From NCBI RefSeq assembly GCF_000742835.1, contig NZ_CP008941.1:744001-808000 (forward strand): 64,000 nt of DNA. The letters are read 5' to 3'. The notes under the pieces are model-generated. The model made no database searches and was not told where the DNA came from. It worked only from the letters and a program-made list of their open reading frames with translations. The position numbers were made by a program, and so were the translations under genes. Origin of the DNA: Candidatus Paracaedibacter acanthamoebae (lineage in GTDB: Bacteria; Pseudomonadota; Alphaproteobacteria; Paracaedibacterales; Paracaedibacteraceae). Of the stretch, positions 54,048 through 63,441 are shown piece after piece. Position 1 is the stretch's first letter. The number at the start of each line of letters is the position of its first letter.

Positions 54048-55778
54048 ATGTCTAATATATCTGTTGCAAAAACCCCAGCTAAAGAAAGCTTTGCTGATCT
54101 TCTCGAAGAATCCCTTCGTGGTCGCACATCCTTTGAAGGAAGTGTTGTAAAAGGTTACGTTCTATCTATTGACGATGATTTCGTTACTGTTGACGTTGGC
54201 CTAAAGTCCGAAGGTCGTATTCCGCTACGTGAATTCGCTGGCCCAGGTCGCGCGCCTGAAGTCAAAGCCGGTGACTTTATTGACGTTTACGTAGAGCGTA
54301 TGGAAGATAAAAACGGTTGCGCCGTTCTCAGCGTTGAGAAAGCTCGCCGTGAAGCTGCTTGGGGTGAGCTTGAAAAAGCATCTATCACTGGAGATCTCGT
54401 TAACGGTGTTATCTTTGGTAAGGTTAAAGGCGGTTTTGCTGTTGATCTTGAAGGCGCCGTTGCTTTCTTGCCGGGTAGCCAAGTTGATGTTCGCCCAATC
54501 CGCGACATTACGCCATTGATGAACATTGCTCAACCATTCAAAATTTTGAAGATGGACAAACTGCGCAGCAATATCGTTGTTTCACGCCGTGCCGTCCTTG
54601 AAGACAACCGTTCTGAACAACGCGCAGAACTTGTTTCCAATCTATCCGAAGGCCAAGTTCTTGAAGGTATCGTGAAAAACATCACTGATTACGGCGCATT
54701 TATTGATTTGGGCGGCGTTGATGGTCTATTGCACGTTACCGACATTTCCTGGCGTCGTATTAATCACCCAGGTGATGTTCTTAAGGTTGGTGAAGCCATC
54801 CAAGTTCAAGTCATCCGCTTCAACCGCGACACTCAACGGATCTCCCTTGGCATGAAGCAACTTGAAGCAGATCCTTGGAAGGGTGTTGAAGAACGCTATG
54901 TTCCAGGGTCACGCCACAAGGGTAAAATTACAAACATCGCTGACTATGGTGCCTTCGTGGAACTAGAACCAGCTGTTGAAGGTTTGATCTATGTTACAGA
55001 GATGAGCTGGACGAAGAAAAACGTTCATCCATCCAAGATTTTGACTCAAAGCCAAGAAGTCGAAGTTCAAGTTCTTGAAGTTGACATGACAAAGCGTCGT
55101 ATCTCCCTTGGTTTGAAGCAATGCTCCGAAAACCCATGGATACGTTTTGCTGAACAATACCCAGCCGGTAGCATTCTTGAAGGCGAAATCAAAAACATCA
55201 CTGAATTTGGTATGTTTGTTGGCGTAGATGAAGAAATCGATGGTATGGTTCACATGACTGATGTGTCTTGGGACAATGGCGAAGATTCGGCTCAATTCAA
55301 AAAAGGCGACGTTGTTAAGGTCAAAGTTTTGGACGTGGATCCAGAAAAAGAACGTATCAGCCTTGGCATTAAGCAATTGAATAATGATCCTTTCGCAACA
55401 GCTCTCGAGGGCATTAAGAAAGGCGCCATCGTTACATGTACAATTACCGATGTTAACGACAAGGGACTTGAAGTTTCTCTTGAATCGGGTCTAACTGGTT
55501 CTATTAAGAAAATCGATTTATCCCGTGAACGTTCTGAGCAACGCCCAGACCGTTTCGCTGTTGGTGAAAAGGTTGACGCCATGGTAACATCTCTTGATCG
55601 TTCTGGCCGTAAGGTTGCATTGTCAATCAAGGCTCGTGAAATCGACGAAGAGAAAAAAGCTATGTCCGAATATGGTTCTGCTGACAGTGGTGCATCCCTT
55701 GGTGATATCTTGGGTGAAGCCATGAACAAGGCAAAAACGACACCAACAAAATCTAAAAAGGCCGAAGCGGAAGCCTAA
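54048..55778 (+). CDS. rpsA: 30S ribosomal protein S1
   Basis: A 576-residue protein with six S1 RNA-binding domains; typical repeats are GIVKNITDYGAFIDLGGVDG, GKITNIADYGAFVELEPAVE and GEIKNITEFGMFVGVDEEID. It brings mRNA to the ribosome. Codon use is visibly more biased than the neighbours, as expected for a highly expressed gene. The ATG follows AAGGAA, and a strong terminator follows the stop codon. Confidence 0.98.
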   Translation: MSNISVAKTPAKESFADLLEESLRGRTSFEGSVVKGYVLSIDDDFVTVDVGLKSEGRIPLREFAGPGRAPEVKAGDFIDVYVERMEDKNGCAVLSVEKARREAAWGELEKASITGDLVNGVIFGKVKGGFAVDLEGAVAFLPGSQVDVRPIRDITPLMNIAQPFKILKMDKLRSNIVVSRRAVLEDNRSEQRAELVSNLSEGQVLEGIVKNITDYGAFIDLGGVDGLLHVTDISWRRINHPGDVLKVGEAIQVQVIRFNRDTQRISLGMKQLEADPWKGVEERYVPGSRHKGKITNIADYGAFVELEPAVEGLIYVTEMSWTKKNVHPSKILTQSQEVEVQVLEVDMTKRRISLGLKQCSENPWIRFAEQYPAGSILEGEIKNITEFGMFVGVDEEIDGMVHMTDVSWDNGEDSAQFKKGDVVKVKVLDVDPEKERISLGIKQLNNDPFATALEGIKKGAIVTCTITDVNDKGLEVSLESGLTGSIKKIDLSRERSEQRPDRFAVGEKVDAMVTSLDRSGRKVALSIKAREIDEEKKAMSEYGSADSGASLGDILGEAMNKAKTTPTKSKKAEAEA

Positions 55779-55803
55779 GCTTTTAGATTGAACGAATATC
55801 TAA

Positions 55804-55836
55804 AAAAAGCCCTCGCAAATTAGCAGGGCCTTTTTT
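55804..55836 (+). terminator. Rho-independent terminator of rpsA
   Basis: GCCCT (55809-55813) pairs with AGGGC (55825-55829), extended by A and T residues on each side, followed by six T residues. It starts about 25 bases after the rpsA stop codon. Confidence 0.8.
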
Positions 55837-55991
55837 GTGCTTACCTACCTCTTAGGGAAAAATTTAACTTAATTAAGAACCAACAACGAGAATCAAAAAT
55901 CAAATCAGGAAGGCCGATGCGACGCCCACAGTGACAGCCAGCAGCATTTGTCCACTTTATCCTATCCTATTATAAAGTTTTCCTAAAAACT

Positions 55992-56177
55992 CTATATCAC
56001 CTCTCCAGATGGCTCGGCTAAATAATATAAACCATAAAACAAGCTTAGACCGTCGCCTAAAATTACGAGGGTAGGATAGTCTTTAGACACAATTTTTTGA
56101 CTAAAAAATAGTTCCTTCAAATTTCTGAAGAATTCACCGCGTCTTTGAATGGTTTGAGTGCCCCTTTTATTTTTCAT
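55992..56177 (-). CDS. Doubtful 61-residue ORF
   Basis: ATG at 56177 behind a weak AAGAG; a basic first half (MKNKRGTQTIQRR) and a hydrophobic second half (LVILGDGLSLFYGLYYLA). It lies in the 480-base gap between rpsA and the next gene. Composition is compatible with a small real or decayed gene, but nothing else supports it. The gap also contains a 15-residue hydrophobic minus-strand frame near 55900-55945, possibly another relic. Confidence 0.25.
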   Translation of the reverse strand: MKNKRGTQTIQRRGEFFRNLKELFFSQKIVSKDYPTLVILGDGLSLFYGLYYLAEPSGEVI

Positions 56178-56259
56178 AAAAAACTCTTAATAATTTGACT
56201 CAAATTAAAAAACATGATAATTACACTTAAAATCAAATAACAAATTAAGGCTAACGCCA

Positions 56260-57123
56260 ATGTTAAAAATTTTTTCCCTTCTTATATTTTGCTCTCACAT
56301 GCCTGCTTATTGCTATCAACACCCCGATAATAGTCATGAGTTATATAATTCAATTCAAGACAGTAATAAAATATCCCCAGAACTCAAAATAGGGCTAGCA
56401 GAAACAAGGTTTTGGCACGACCTGCACCTTAAGTACCCCAATGCCGACGATAAAATTCCAGAATTAAGAGATCAAGCAGACAATCTTGCTCAATTAACAG
56501 GTGTACAACTTCAAAAATTTTATAAAGGCGACCAAAGGGACACCCGTTTAAGAAGATTTAACAAAATTTATATGAACTGGATAAATACAAACAAAGAGAC
56601 TGATCCCACACTGCGCCAATGGTATAAGTTTTGCATAGAAACCTCTTGGGCATGCTCTAATGAGTCGGCCAGCAGCTGTATGGATGATATGCTTGCAAGT
56701 GCAGATCATTTAATGAAGGAAGGTTTTATCCTTGGTATTATTTATCTCCCTGCAGGAAACCCCGATTTTGATGGCATTATAGGCGAAGCGGCTAGAGTTG
56801 CCGGAATTGCCACCAATGTTTGGTTAACGGGTTTATCTGTAAGGCCAGACCTCATGGCCGACGATAGGAAACAAACACCCCAAAATTTTTTATGGAATAC
56901 CATTCATGGCCATGGATTGCCATATCTGGTTAAGCATACAACGTTAACTCATTTGGATTATCAGCAAATTATCAGGATTAACTTACTCGAAAATCCAACT
57001 AATGACGTTTATTTTTGGCATTTTAATTGGCTTTATGAGCATAAAATTGACGGCCCTTTGCCTAAGGGACTAGATGAAGAAGCCTATGGCCAACTGATTG
57101 AAAAAAGCATTTCTTCAATATAG
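56260..57123 (+). CDS. Exported protein of unknown function
   Basis: A 287-residue protein with a Sec signal (MLKIFSLLIFCSHMPAYC, cleavage near residue 18). The mature part is largely helical, with CIETSWACSNESASSCMDD as a Cys-rich segment and many aromatic residues near the end (VYFWHFNWLYEH). The ATG follows AAGG. I do not recognise the family. Unlike the other exported proteins here it has no basic cluster. Confidence 0.65.
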   Translation: MLKIFSLLIFCSHMPAYCYQHPDNSHELYNSIQDSNKISPELKIGLAETRFWHDLHLKYPNADDKIPELRDQADNLAQLTGVQLQKFYKGDQRDTRLRRFNKIYMNWINTNKETDPTLRQWYKFCIETSWACSNESASSCMDDMLASADHLMKEGFILGIIYLPAGNPDFDGIIGEAARVAGIATNVWLTGLSVRPDLMADDRKQTPQNFLWNTIHGHGLPYLVKHTTLTHLDYQQIIRINLLENPTNDVYFWHFNWLYEHKIDGPLPKGLDEEAYGQLIEKSISSI

Positions 57124-57170
57124 ATAGGGGAAATTTGTATCCCTCTCTCCTCTCTTCTCTGCTATATCAA

Positions 57171-58022
57171 TTAAAAGCGGCCCTCACGATAATCAGCGTA
57201 CGCTTTTTTCAACTCTTCCTCCGAGTGCATCACAAAAGGGCCCGCTCCCACAATGGGCTCATCAATGACCTCTCCACTAAGCAAAAGGAATTCAGCATCG
57301 TCTAAGGTTGAAATTTCAATTGCATCTCCTTGAGTATCAAAAAACGTGATATGCCCCGCTTCCAGCGTTGCCGCATCATTAACCATAATTTTTCCTCGCC
57401 TTAACAAGAGAATGGTCGAATATCCTTCTGGAATTTCAATTTTCTGTTGAGTGTGAGCTTCGGAGTGCATATCCCACACATTAATAGATGAAAAAGTAGT
57501 GGCGGCCCCTTGAACCCCCAAATAATTGCCCGCAATGATCCGGCAATACCATCCATCCCCGTTCAAGACAGGAATACGATCTGCTATTATTTCCTGATAT
57601 TTTGGTTTTGTCATTTTATCCTTAATGGGCAAATTGACCCACAGTTGGACAACCTCGAACACACCACCCGCTTTCGAAAACTCCTCTCCATGCCATTCCT
57701 CATGCAACACGCCCCTCCCTGCTGTCATCCACTGCACATCCCCAGCCCCAATCTTGCCCGTATGCCCTGCATTGTCACGGTGTTCCAGTTGGCCAGAATA
57801 GACAATCGTTACGGTCTCAAACCCCCGATGAGGATGCTTGTCAACGCCTCGAATTTTATCAGTCGGCTTAAAGTCTTCAGGACCAGCATAATCCAACAGT
57901 AAAAAAGGACTAACAGTGATAACAGGTGATCGATAAGAAAATAAGGTTCTGACGGGAAAACCATCACCTACCCAATGCTTAGCAACAGCCGCCTTAATCT
58001 GTACAATCATTTTCAGCGCCAT
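57171..58022 (-). CDS. Pirin family protein
   Basis: A 283-residue bicupin. The metal-binding motif HPHRGFETVTI and the downstream His/Glu in GVLHEEWHGEEF give the three-His, one-Glu site of pirins. Bacterial pirins have been described as quercetin dioxygenases or as regulators of other enzymes; the role here is unknown. The second cupin begins near residue 150 and ends in PFVMHSEEELKKAYADY, as in the family. It is monocistronic, divergent from the initiator tRNA gene. Confidence 0.9.
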   Translation of the reverse strand: MALKMIVQIKAAVAKHWVGDGFPVRTLFSYRSPVITVSPFLLLDYAGPEDFKPTDKIRGVDKHPHRGFETVTIVYSGQLEHRDNAGHTGKIGAGDVQWMTAGRGVLHEEWHGEEFSKAGGVFEVVQLWVNLPIKDKMTKPKYQEIIADRIPVLNGDGWYCRIIAGNYLGVQGAATTFSSINVWDMHSEAHTQQKIEIPEGYSTILLLRRGKIMVNDAATLEAGHITFFDTQGDAIEISTLDDAEFLLLSGEVIDEPIVGAGPFVMHSEEELKKAYADYREGRF

Positions 58023-58078
58023 AATCCCCTCCTTTTCCCACCAATCTTATAAAAAATCTCCAGATGATCAAATAAGTG

Positions 58079-58108
58079 TTGCACAAGACCGTAAATATTT
58101 GGTATACA
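58079..58108 (+). promoter_or_regulatory. Promoter of the initiator tRNA gene
   Basis: TTGCAC (58079-58084), an 18-base spacer and TATACA (58103-58108) lie 19 bases before the first tRNA base. This is a near-consensus sigma-70-type promoter at the expected distance. Confidence 0.6.
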
Positions 58109-58127
58109 TCATACATGCTTTTAATGA

Positions 58128-58204
<77 letters not shown>

Positions 58205-58449
58205 AATAAAGTATTTATTCTCCCCAATTCATCTTTAATTTAAGAATAGTTTTTTTGCAGCTCTTAGAAAAATCAAGTTGCCAAGCAGGCCTTCTTTTCT
58301 ATTTCCTCAATTAAAAAATTTTTATTTAATTTTTATCCAGCATTTTTTTTGATAAAATTATTTTATCCAAGGACATTTAAAAACCCGCTCCCTTAAAAGG
58401 CTGAGTTTTTAAATCACCGTGGATATAAAAAGAGGATGAGGGCACCAGC

Positions 58450-59982
58450 ATGCGTGAAGCGACAGCAAAACTCCAAGAAAAACTAGAAACTTCTGAACAG
58501 GGGGGCGGTGCTGACAGGATTAATTCTCAACATCAACGCGGTAAATTAACAGCCAGAGAACGCCTTAATATTTTACTTGATGCCGATTCCTTCGAAGAAT
58601 GGGATCGGTTTGTGGAACATCGCAGTCATGATTTCGGTTTAGACAAACAAAAATTTTTAGGAGACGGCGTCGTTACAGGCCATGGTAAGATCAACGGCCG
58701 GTTAGTATTCGTGTTTTCCCAAGACTTTACCGTTATGGGGGGAAGCCTTAGTGAAATGCATGCCCAGAAAATTTGCAAGATCATGGATAAAGCCGTTGAG
58801 GTGGGCGCACCTATTATTGGGTTAAATGACTCCGGGGGGGCCCGCATCCAAGAAGGCGTGATTTCCTTAGGGGCCTATGCCGACGTTTTCAAACGGAATG
58901 TTTTAGCCTCTGGCGTTGTACCTCAAATTTCATTGGTCATGGGCCCTTGCGCTGGGGGTGCTGTTTACTCTCCTGCCATGACAGATTTTATTTTTATGGT
59001 AAAAGATACTTCTTATATGTTTGTAACGGGGCCTGATGTTGTTAAAACCGTGACGGGCGAGATCATTAATTCAGAAAACCTGGGCGGAGCGAAAGTCCAC
59101 ACGGGCGACTCTGGCGTTGCCCATGCAAGCTTTACCAATGACTATGATGCTCTCATGCAAATTCGCCGTTTTATGATGTATATTCCTCAGAACAATCGAG
59201 AGCATCTCCCCCCTCTTCCCCACCAAGAAATAACGGAAGATAGCATACTGTCTCTCGACAAACTCATTCCCGACAATGCCTCCCATCCCTATGACATTAA
59301 AGAATTGATCCAAAAAGTTGCTGATAATGGAGAGTTTTTTGAAATTCATCCAGAATGGGCCGGCAATATTGTGGTTGGATTTTGTCAGCTTCAGGGTCAA
59401 AGTGTGGGTATTGTCGCTAACCAACCCATGGTTCTAGCAGGCTGCCTGGATATTAATGCCTCGCGCAAAGCGGCACGGTTTGTTCGATTTTGTGATTGTT
59501 TTAATATTCCCATTATTACCTTTGTCGATGTCCCTGGTTTCTTGCCAGGTGTGGATCAAGAAAAGAACGGGATTATTACTCATGGATCTAAATTGCTGTT
59601 CGCCTATGCAGAAGCAACAGTTCCCAAGATTACTCTCATTACCCGCAAAGCCTATGGGGGTGCCTATGATGTAATGAGTTCAAAGCATATCCGTGCAGAT
59701 GTAAATTATGCATGGCCATCGGCAGAGATTGCGGTAATGGGACCAAAGGGTGCCGTTGAAATTATTTTTCGCAAAGATATCAATAACCCTGAAAAAATTC
59801 AGCAACATACAGAAAATTATCGGGAGAAGTTTGCAAATCCCTACGTAGCTGCTAAACTAGGGTACATAGATGAAGTGATTTTACCCCGGGATACACGCCG
59901 CAAGTTGATTCGCTCATTGGAAATGCTGCGTAGCAAACAACTGCAAAACCCGTGGAAAAAACACGATAACATCCCTTTATAA
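58450..59982 (+). CDS. pccB: Propionyl-CoA carboxylase beta subunit
   Basis: A 510-residue carboxyltransferase that moves CO2 from biotin to propionyl-CoA, making methylmalonyl-CoA. Visible: [14 protein letters not shown] near the start, [38 protein letters not shown], and in the second half [12 protein letters not shown] and [11 protein letters not shown]. All are PccB-type rather than AccD-type. The ATG follows GAGGG. It begins a pccB-2TM-pccA operon. Together with B12-dependent methylmalonyl-CoA mutase (not in this window) it would feed succinyl-CoA. Confidence 0.96.
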   Translation: MREATAKLQEKLETSEQGGGADRINSQHQRGKLTARERLNILLDADSFEEWDRFVEHRSHDFGLDKQKFLGDGVVTGHGKINGRLVFVFSQDFTVMGGSLSEMHAQKICKIMDKAVEVGAPIIGLNDSGGARIQEGVISLGAYADVFKRNVLASGVVPQISLVMGPCAGGAVYSPAMTDFIFMVKDTSYMFVTGPDVVKTVTGEIINSENLGGAKVHTGDSGVAHASFTNDYDALMQIRRFMMYIPQNNREHLPPLPHQEITEDSILSLDKLIPDNASHPYDIKELIQKVADNGEFFEIHPEWAGNIVVGFCQLQGQSVGIVANQPMVLAGCLDINASRKAARFVRFCDCFNIPIITFVDVPGFLPGVDQEKNGIITHGSKLLFAYAEATVPKITLITRKAYGGAYDVMSSKHIRADVNYAWPSAEIAVMGPKGAVEIIFRKDINNPEKIQQHTENYREKFANPYVAAKLGYIDEVILPRDTRRKLIRSLEMLRSKQLQNPWKKHDNIPL

Positions 59983-59999
59983 TGCACAAGGAGAACCCA

Positions 60000-60308
60000 A
60001 TGTACGAATCTGAAAATCACATCCGCGAACGGATCCGAGAATTAAAAGAATATTATACAAATGTCGTTATTTACGGCGTCGTCATTTTTGCCTGCCTCAT
60101 CATCTGGATGACAACTGGGGGGACCTTCTGGCCGATTTGGGTGATCGTAGCATTGGGAGCCGTTGCCCTTCTAAAAGGTATTCGTCTTGGCCTATTCCCA
60201 AAACTAAATGAAATTTTCCCTTTCCTCCGATCCGACTGGGAAGAAGAGCAAATTCGCAGGGCGTTGGAAGAAAAAATCGAAAATAGAAATGAAAAAAAGG
60301 GTGAATAA
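60000..60308 (+). CDS. Small 2TM-domain protein between pccB and pccA
   Basis: A 102-residue protein. An acidic/basic N-terminal helix (ENHIRERIRELKEYY) is followed by two membrane helices (VVIYGVVIFACLIIWM; WPIWVIVALGAVALL) and a charged coiled-coil tail (EEEQIRRALEEKIENR). This is the 2TM-domain plan (PF13239-like). I chose the ATG at 60000 because AAGGAG lies six bases upstream. It sits in the propionyl-CoA carboxylase operon; a direct role in the enzyme is not known. Confidence 0.75.
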   Translation: MYESENHIRERIRELKEYYTNVVIYGVVIFACLIIWMTTGGTFWPIWVIVALGAVALLKGIRLGLFPKLNEIFPFLRSDWEEEQIRRALEEKIENRNEKKGE

Positions 60309-60317
60309 ATTTTAAGG

Positions 60318-60345
60318 GTTGCCGCCGTCATTATAAGACGGCAAC
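60318..60345 (+). other. Hairpin between the 2TM gene and pccA
   Basis: GTTGCCGCCGTC (60318-60329) pairs with GACGGCAAC (60337-60345) with a three-base bulge. No T run follows. It may be a processing or partial-termination site that sets pccA level within the operon. Confidence 0.45.
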
Positions 60346-60428
60346 AATCTTCAGATTACATCTTTACTTTCTCTCCCCCTAAGCTGCGACGCGCATTCTC
60401 TGATGACTTTAGTTAGGAAACAGCACCC

Positions 60429-62318
60429 ATGCAAAAAATTCTGATCGCCAACCGCGGCGAAATTGCTTGTCGGATTATTCGCACAGCAAAATCTATGGGC
60501 ATAAAAACTGTGGCCATCTATAGTCAAGTGGATCATCTTTTACCGCATGTAGACATGGCTGACGAAGCTTATTGCATTGGCAATGCGCCATCGCGAGAGA
60601 GTTACCTCAATATTGATAAGATTATTGGAATTGCCAAGGACTGTGGTGCCGATGCTATCCACCCCGGCTATGGTTTCTTATCAGAAAAGGCAGATTTTGC
60701 CAAAGCAGTGACAGGTGCTGGGCTGATTTTTATTGGCCCCTCCGCTGATGTTATTCATTGCATGGGGGATAAGTTGGAAGCAAAAGCCTTAGCTAAATCG
60801 GCTAATGTCACTTTAGTGCCTGGCAGTACCTCTGCTTTAAGTAATATCGCTGAAGCCCGTGAATTTGCCCGCCAACATGGCTATCCTGTTCTTCTTAAAG
60901 CTGCTGCCGGCGGGGGTGGCAAAGGGATGCGCGTTGTTACCAATGACCTGGGTTTACAGGAAGGGTTTGAGCGAGCCCGCAGTGAAGCTCTATCAGCCTT
61001 CGGCGATGAGCGGGTCTTTATTGAAAAATATATTGAAACACCCCGCCATATTGAAATTCAAATTCTGGCTGATCAGCACGGCAATGTGATTCATCTTGGC
61101 GAAAGGGATTGCTCCTTACAAAGGCGTCACCAAAAGGTTGTTGAAGAATCCCCTAGTCCCTTTGTCAGCCCAACCCTGCGTCAGGAAATTGCCCATCAAG
61201 CCGTTGCCCTGGCTAAAAAAGTTGGCTACACTTCTGCAGGAACGGTTGAATTTATTGTTTCCCCCACGGGAGAGTTCTATTTTCTAGAAATGAATACCCG
61301 TCTTCAAGTGGAACATCCGGTGACCGAGGCTGTTTACGGTCTTGATCTCGTTGAATGGATGATTCGTATTGCCCGTGGTGAAAAGCTGACTTTAAAACAA
61401 GCTGATATGCAGCCATCGGGCCATGCCATCGAAGTCAGGCTCTACGCCGAAGATCCCAGCGCAGGCTTTCTGCCGAGTGCGGGTAAACTCATTCAATTCC
61501 GCCCACCCCATTCCCCAGCCATCCGGTTTGATTGCGGATTTACCGAAGGCGACCAAGTTTCCATATATTATGATCCGATGATTGCCAAGGTTATTGCCCA
61601 TGCCCCTACTCGACCCCAAGCTTTAACTAATATCATTCAATATCTGGATGAAATACTCATTAAAGGATTGGTTTCTAATCAAGATTTCTTGATTCGCCTG
61701 TTACGGACAGCTGATGTCCAAGACGGTAATTATCATACCCACTATATTCAGGAACAACTCGGCCATTTAGTGGGTGAAACAGCAACAGTTACCCCAGACG
61801 ATCTCACCCTCTTTGCCCAAGCAGCCATGGCTATTCAAGCACCCTCCTTGTCTGAGCAAAAGTTTGTGGTGATAATGGGTAAAACTATTCTTAACGATCA
61901 ACGGTGTGATGCGTCTCTGACGTGGCTGTATCAGAAGCAATTATTTACCCTTTTATATCAAGAACAACAGTTTATCGGTCGACATCATTACCATAACGGC
62001 ATCCATGAAATCACAATTAATGGACTCACTCAATCGATGCGCGTTATTGATAGCCGCCATTGGCCATCGATGCAGCATCTAAAATTTAAAAACACTTCCA
62101 GTGATAACAAAATCGTTAAGGCTCCCATGCCTGGAACCATCATCGCCTTACCAATTTTTGTCGGCCAAACTGTCAAAAAAGATGAGCCGCTTGCCATCAT
62201 TGAAGCGATGAAAATGGAAAATGTATTGAAAGCATCCCAAGAGGGAACCATTAGCGAAATCTGTGTAAAAAGCGGCGATAGTTTAGTGCGCGATCAAGTT
62301 ATTGTTCGGTTTGCTTAA
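60429..62318 (+). CDS. pccA: Propionyl-CoA carboxylase alpha subunit
   Basis: A 629-residue protein with biotin carboxylase, BT linker and biotin carboxyl carrier domains in order. Motifs: KILIANRGEIACRI, HPGYGFLSE, the ATP-grasp AAAGGGGKGMRVV, ERDCSLQRRHQKVVEE, and FLEMNTRLQVEHPVTE. The biotin Lys is in EAMKMEN near the C-terminus. The ATG follows AGGAAA. The length is slightly short but complete. It pairs with pccB upstream. Confidence 0.96.
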   Translation: MQKILIANRGEIACRIIRTAKSMGIKTVAIYSQVDHLLPHVDMADEAYCIGNAPSRESYLNIDKIIGIAKDCGADAIHPGYGFLSEKADFAKAVTGAGLIFIGPSADVIHCMGDKLEAKALAKSANVTLVPGSTSALSNIAEAREFARQHGYPVLLKAAAGGGGKGMRVVTNDLGLQEGFERARSEALSAFGDERVFIEKYIETPRHIEIQILADQHGNVIHLGERDCSLQRRHQKVVEESPSPFVSPTLRQEIAHQAVALAKKVGYTSAGTVEFIVSPTGEFYFLEMNTRLQVEHPVTEAVYGLDLVEWMIRIARGEKLTLKQADMQPSGHAIEVRLYAEDPSAGFLPSAGKLIQFRPPHSPAIRFDCGFTEGDQVSIYYDPMIAKVIAHAPTRPQALTNIIQYLDEILIKGLVSNQDFLIRLLRTADVQDGNYHTHYIQEQLGHLVGETATVTPDDLTLFAQAAMAIQAPSLSEQKFVVIMGKTILNDQRCDASLTWLYQKQLFTLLYQEQQFIGRHHYHNGIHEITINGLTQSMRVIDSRHWPSMQHLKFKNTSSDNKIVKAPMPGTIIALPIFVGQTVKKDEPLAIIEAMKMENVLKASQEGTISEICVKSGDSLVRDQVIVRFA

Positions 62319-62406
62319 GCTTAACCTATTACGTAGGTCGATATAATCTAAAAGTAACATATTAGTCTTTCCCTGCCCTCCTGAAAATTTAAGAGGTGCA
62401 GGAAAT

Positions 62407-62786
62407 ATGGTTAAGACAATCCTTATTAATTTAGTTGAGACATTAAATGATGAGAGAGGAAGCCAATCAAATCTGTGTCGTTCTTATGGTCAGTGGTTAA
62501 TATATTCAATGAATCCAAAAACCTCTTTTGTTCAGTTGTATCAAAAATTGATTGAAAAAGCATCGTTGCCTGGGTTCCTGGCTATAAATCCTTAAAAGAT
62601 ATGACACACGATGTTGAGAAAGGACTACCCACTTGGCTTGACAGTTGGCAGCACTATAAACCAGCGATTATTATAACAGATTTTTCCAACCACAAAATTA
62701 ACCAACAAATCATCAATCTAAATAAAAACATGCCAACTACGCATGAGAAAAAGATGACCTTTAGCTTGACGCTCGATCATCAGTGA
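62407..62786 (+). pseudogene. Small frameshifted gene of unknown function
   Basis: The ATG at 62407 starts a 62-residue frame (MVKTILINLVETLNDERGSQ...). Near 62555 the coding signal moves to a second frame, KSIVAWVPGYKSLKDMTHDV, which runs on through PTWLDSWQHYKPAIIITDFS to a stop at 62786. So one gene of about 126 residues appears split by a frameshift. Its AGGAAA site lies inside a hairpin (62373-62400, CTGC.CCTC against GAGG.GCAG). It overlaps the end of hdaA by 26 bases. Not recognised. Confidence 0.45.
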
Positions 62787-63441
62787 CTTCTTTTAATAAT
62801 GGCAAGGTCAACGGCCGTTGCTGGCTTAAAGTCAGCTCGTCAATCACTTTGACCAGATGATGAATGGTTGTGTACGATCGATCAAAACGTCGATAAATAT
62901 ACTCTAAAATATCATCACCACACAGCATGCCACGTTTCAATAATTCTTTACGGAAAAGTTTACGAAACAATTCATCATCAGGCTCATGAATTTCAAGACA
63001 AGGAAGACTGCGCAGCCGAGAGGCCAGATCATTTACCGTAAAAGAATGACTGGCTGGTGCGGTCCGTCCCAAATACACCACCTGGCGCTGGTGCTCTTTG
63101 GCTAAGTTATACAAATGAAATAACCAGCTTTCATCACGATATTGATCATAATCGTCAACAACGATAATCTGAGACGTTTGCACAAGCTGCAAAGGATCAT
63201 GATTCCCCCCTACAGTTAGCAGGACTCCCCCTCTTAATAAAGACAAAGCCCTACCCATATGACTTTTGCCTGCTCCCGGAGGCCCCACAACCACAAGTTG
63301 TGGTAAAGGCCATTGTGGAGAAGAAGACAACCATGTCCATACCTCTCGATTAGGCGCCTCAATAAGGAGAGTGGATGGATCTGTCGCCAATTGATCGGGT
63401 AAAGGAATGGCTAATTGCTGCATCTGAATCCTAGGCTGCAT
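62761..63441 (-). CDS. hdaA: DnaA-like replication regulator HdaA
   Basis: A 226-residue protein equal to the AAA+ part of DnaA without its DNA-binding domain. Walker A is GPPGAGKSH (about 53-61), Walker B region IIVVDDYDQY, then LASRLRSLPCLEIHEPDDE (sensor region) and a C-terminal helical lid (EYIYRRFDRSYTTIHHLVKVIDE). Family members promote hydrolysis of DnaA-ATP after initiation. It overlaps the transporter gene upstream by 11 bases; transporter-hdaA linkage is common in alphaproteobacteria. Confidence 0.88.
   Translation of the reverse strand: MQPRIQMQQLAIPLPDQLATDPSTLLIEAPNREVWTWLSSSPQWPLPQLVVVGPPGAGKSHMGRALSLLRGGVLLTVGGNHDPLQLVQTSQIIVVDDYDQYRDESWLFHLYNLAKEHQRQVVYLGRTAPASHSFTVNDLASRLRSLPCLEIHEPDDELFRKLFRKELLKRGMLCGDDILEYIYRRFDRSYTTIHHLVKVIDELTLSQQRPLTLPLLKEVTDDRASS

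Noticed and set aside
54225-54533. Antisense frames within rpsA
   Set aside because: Strong codon bias of rpsA leaves long open antisense frames; none has a start signal or a protein-like pattern.
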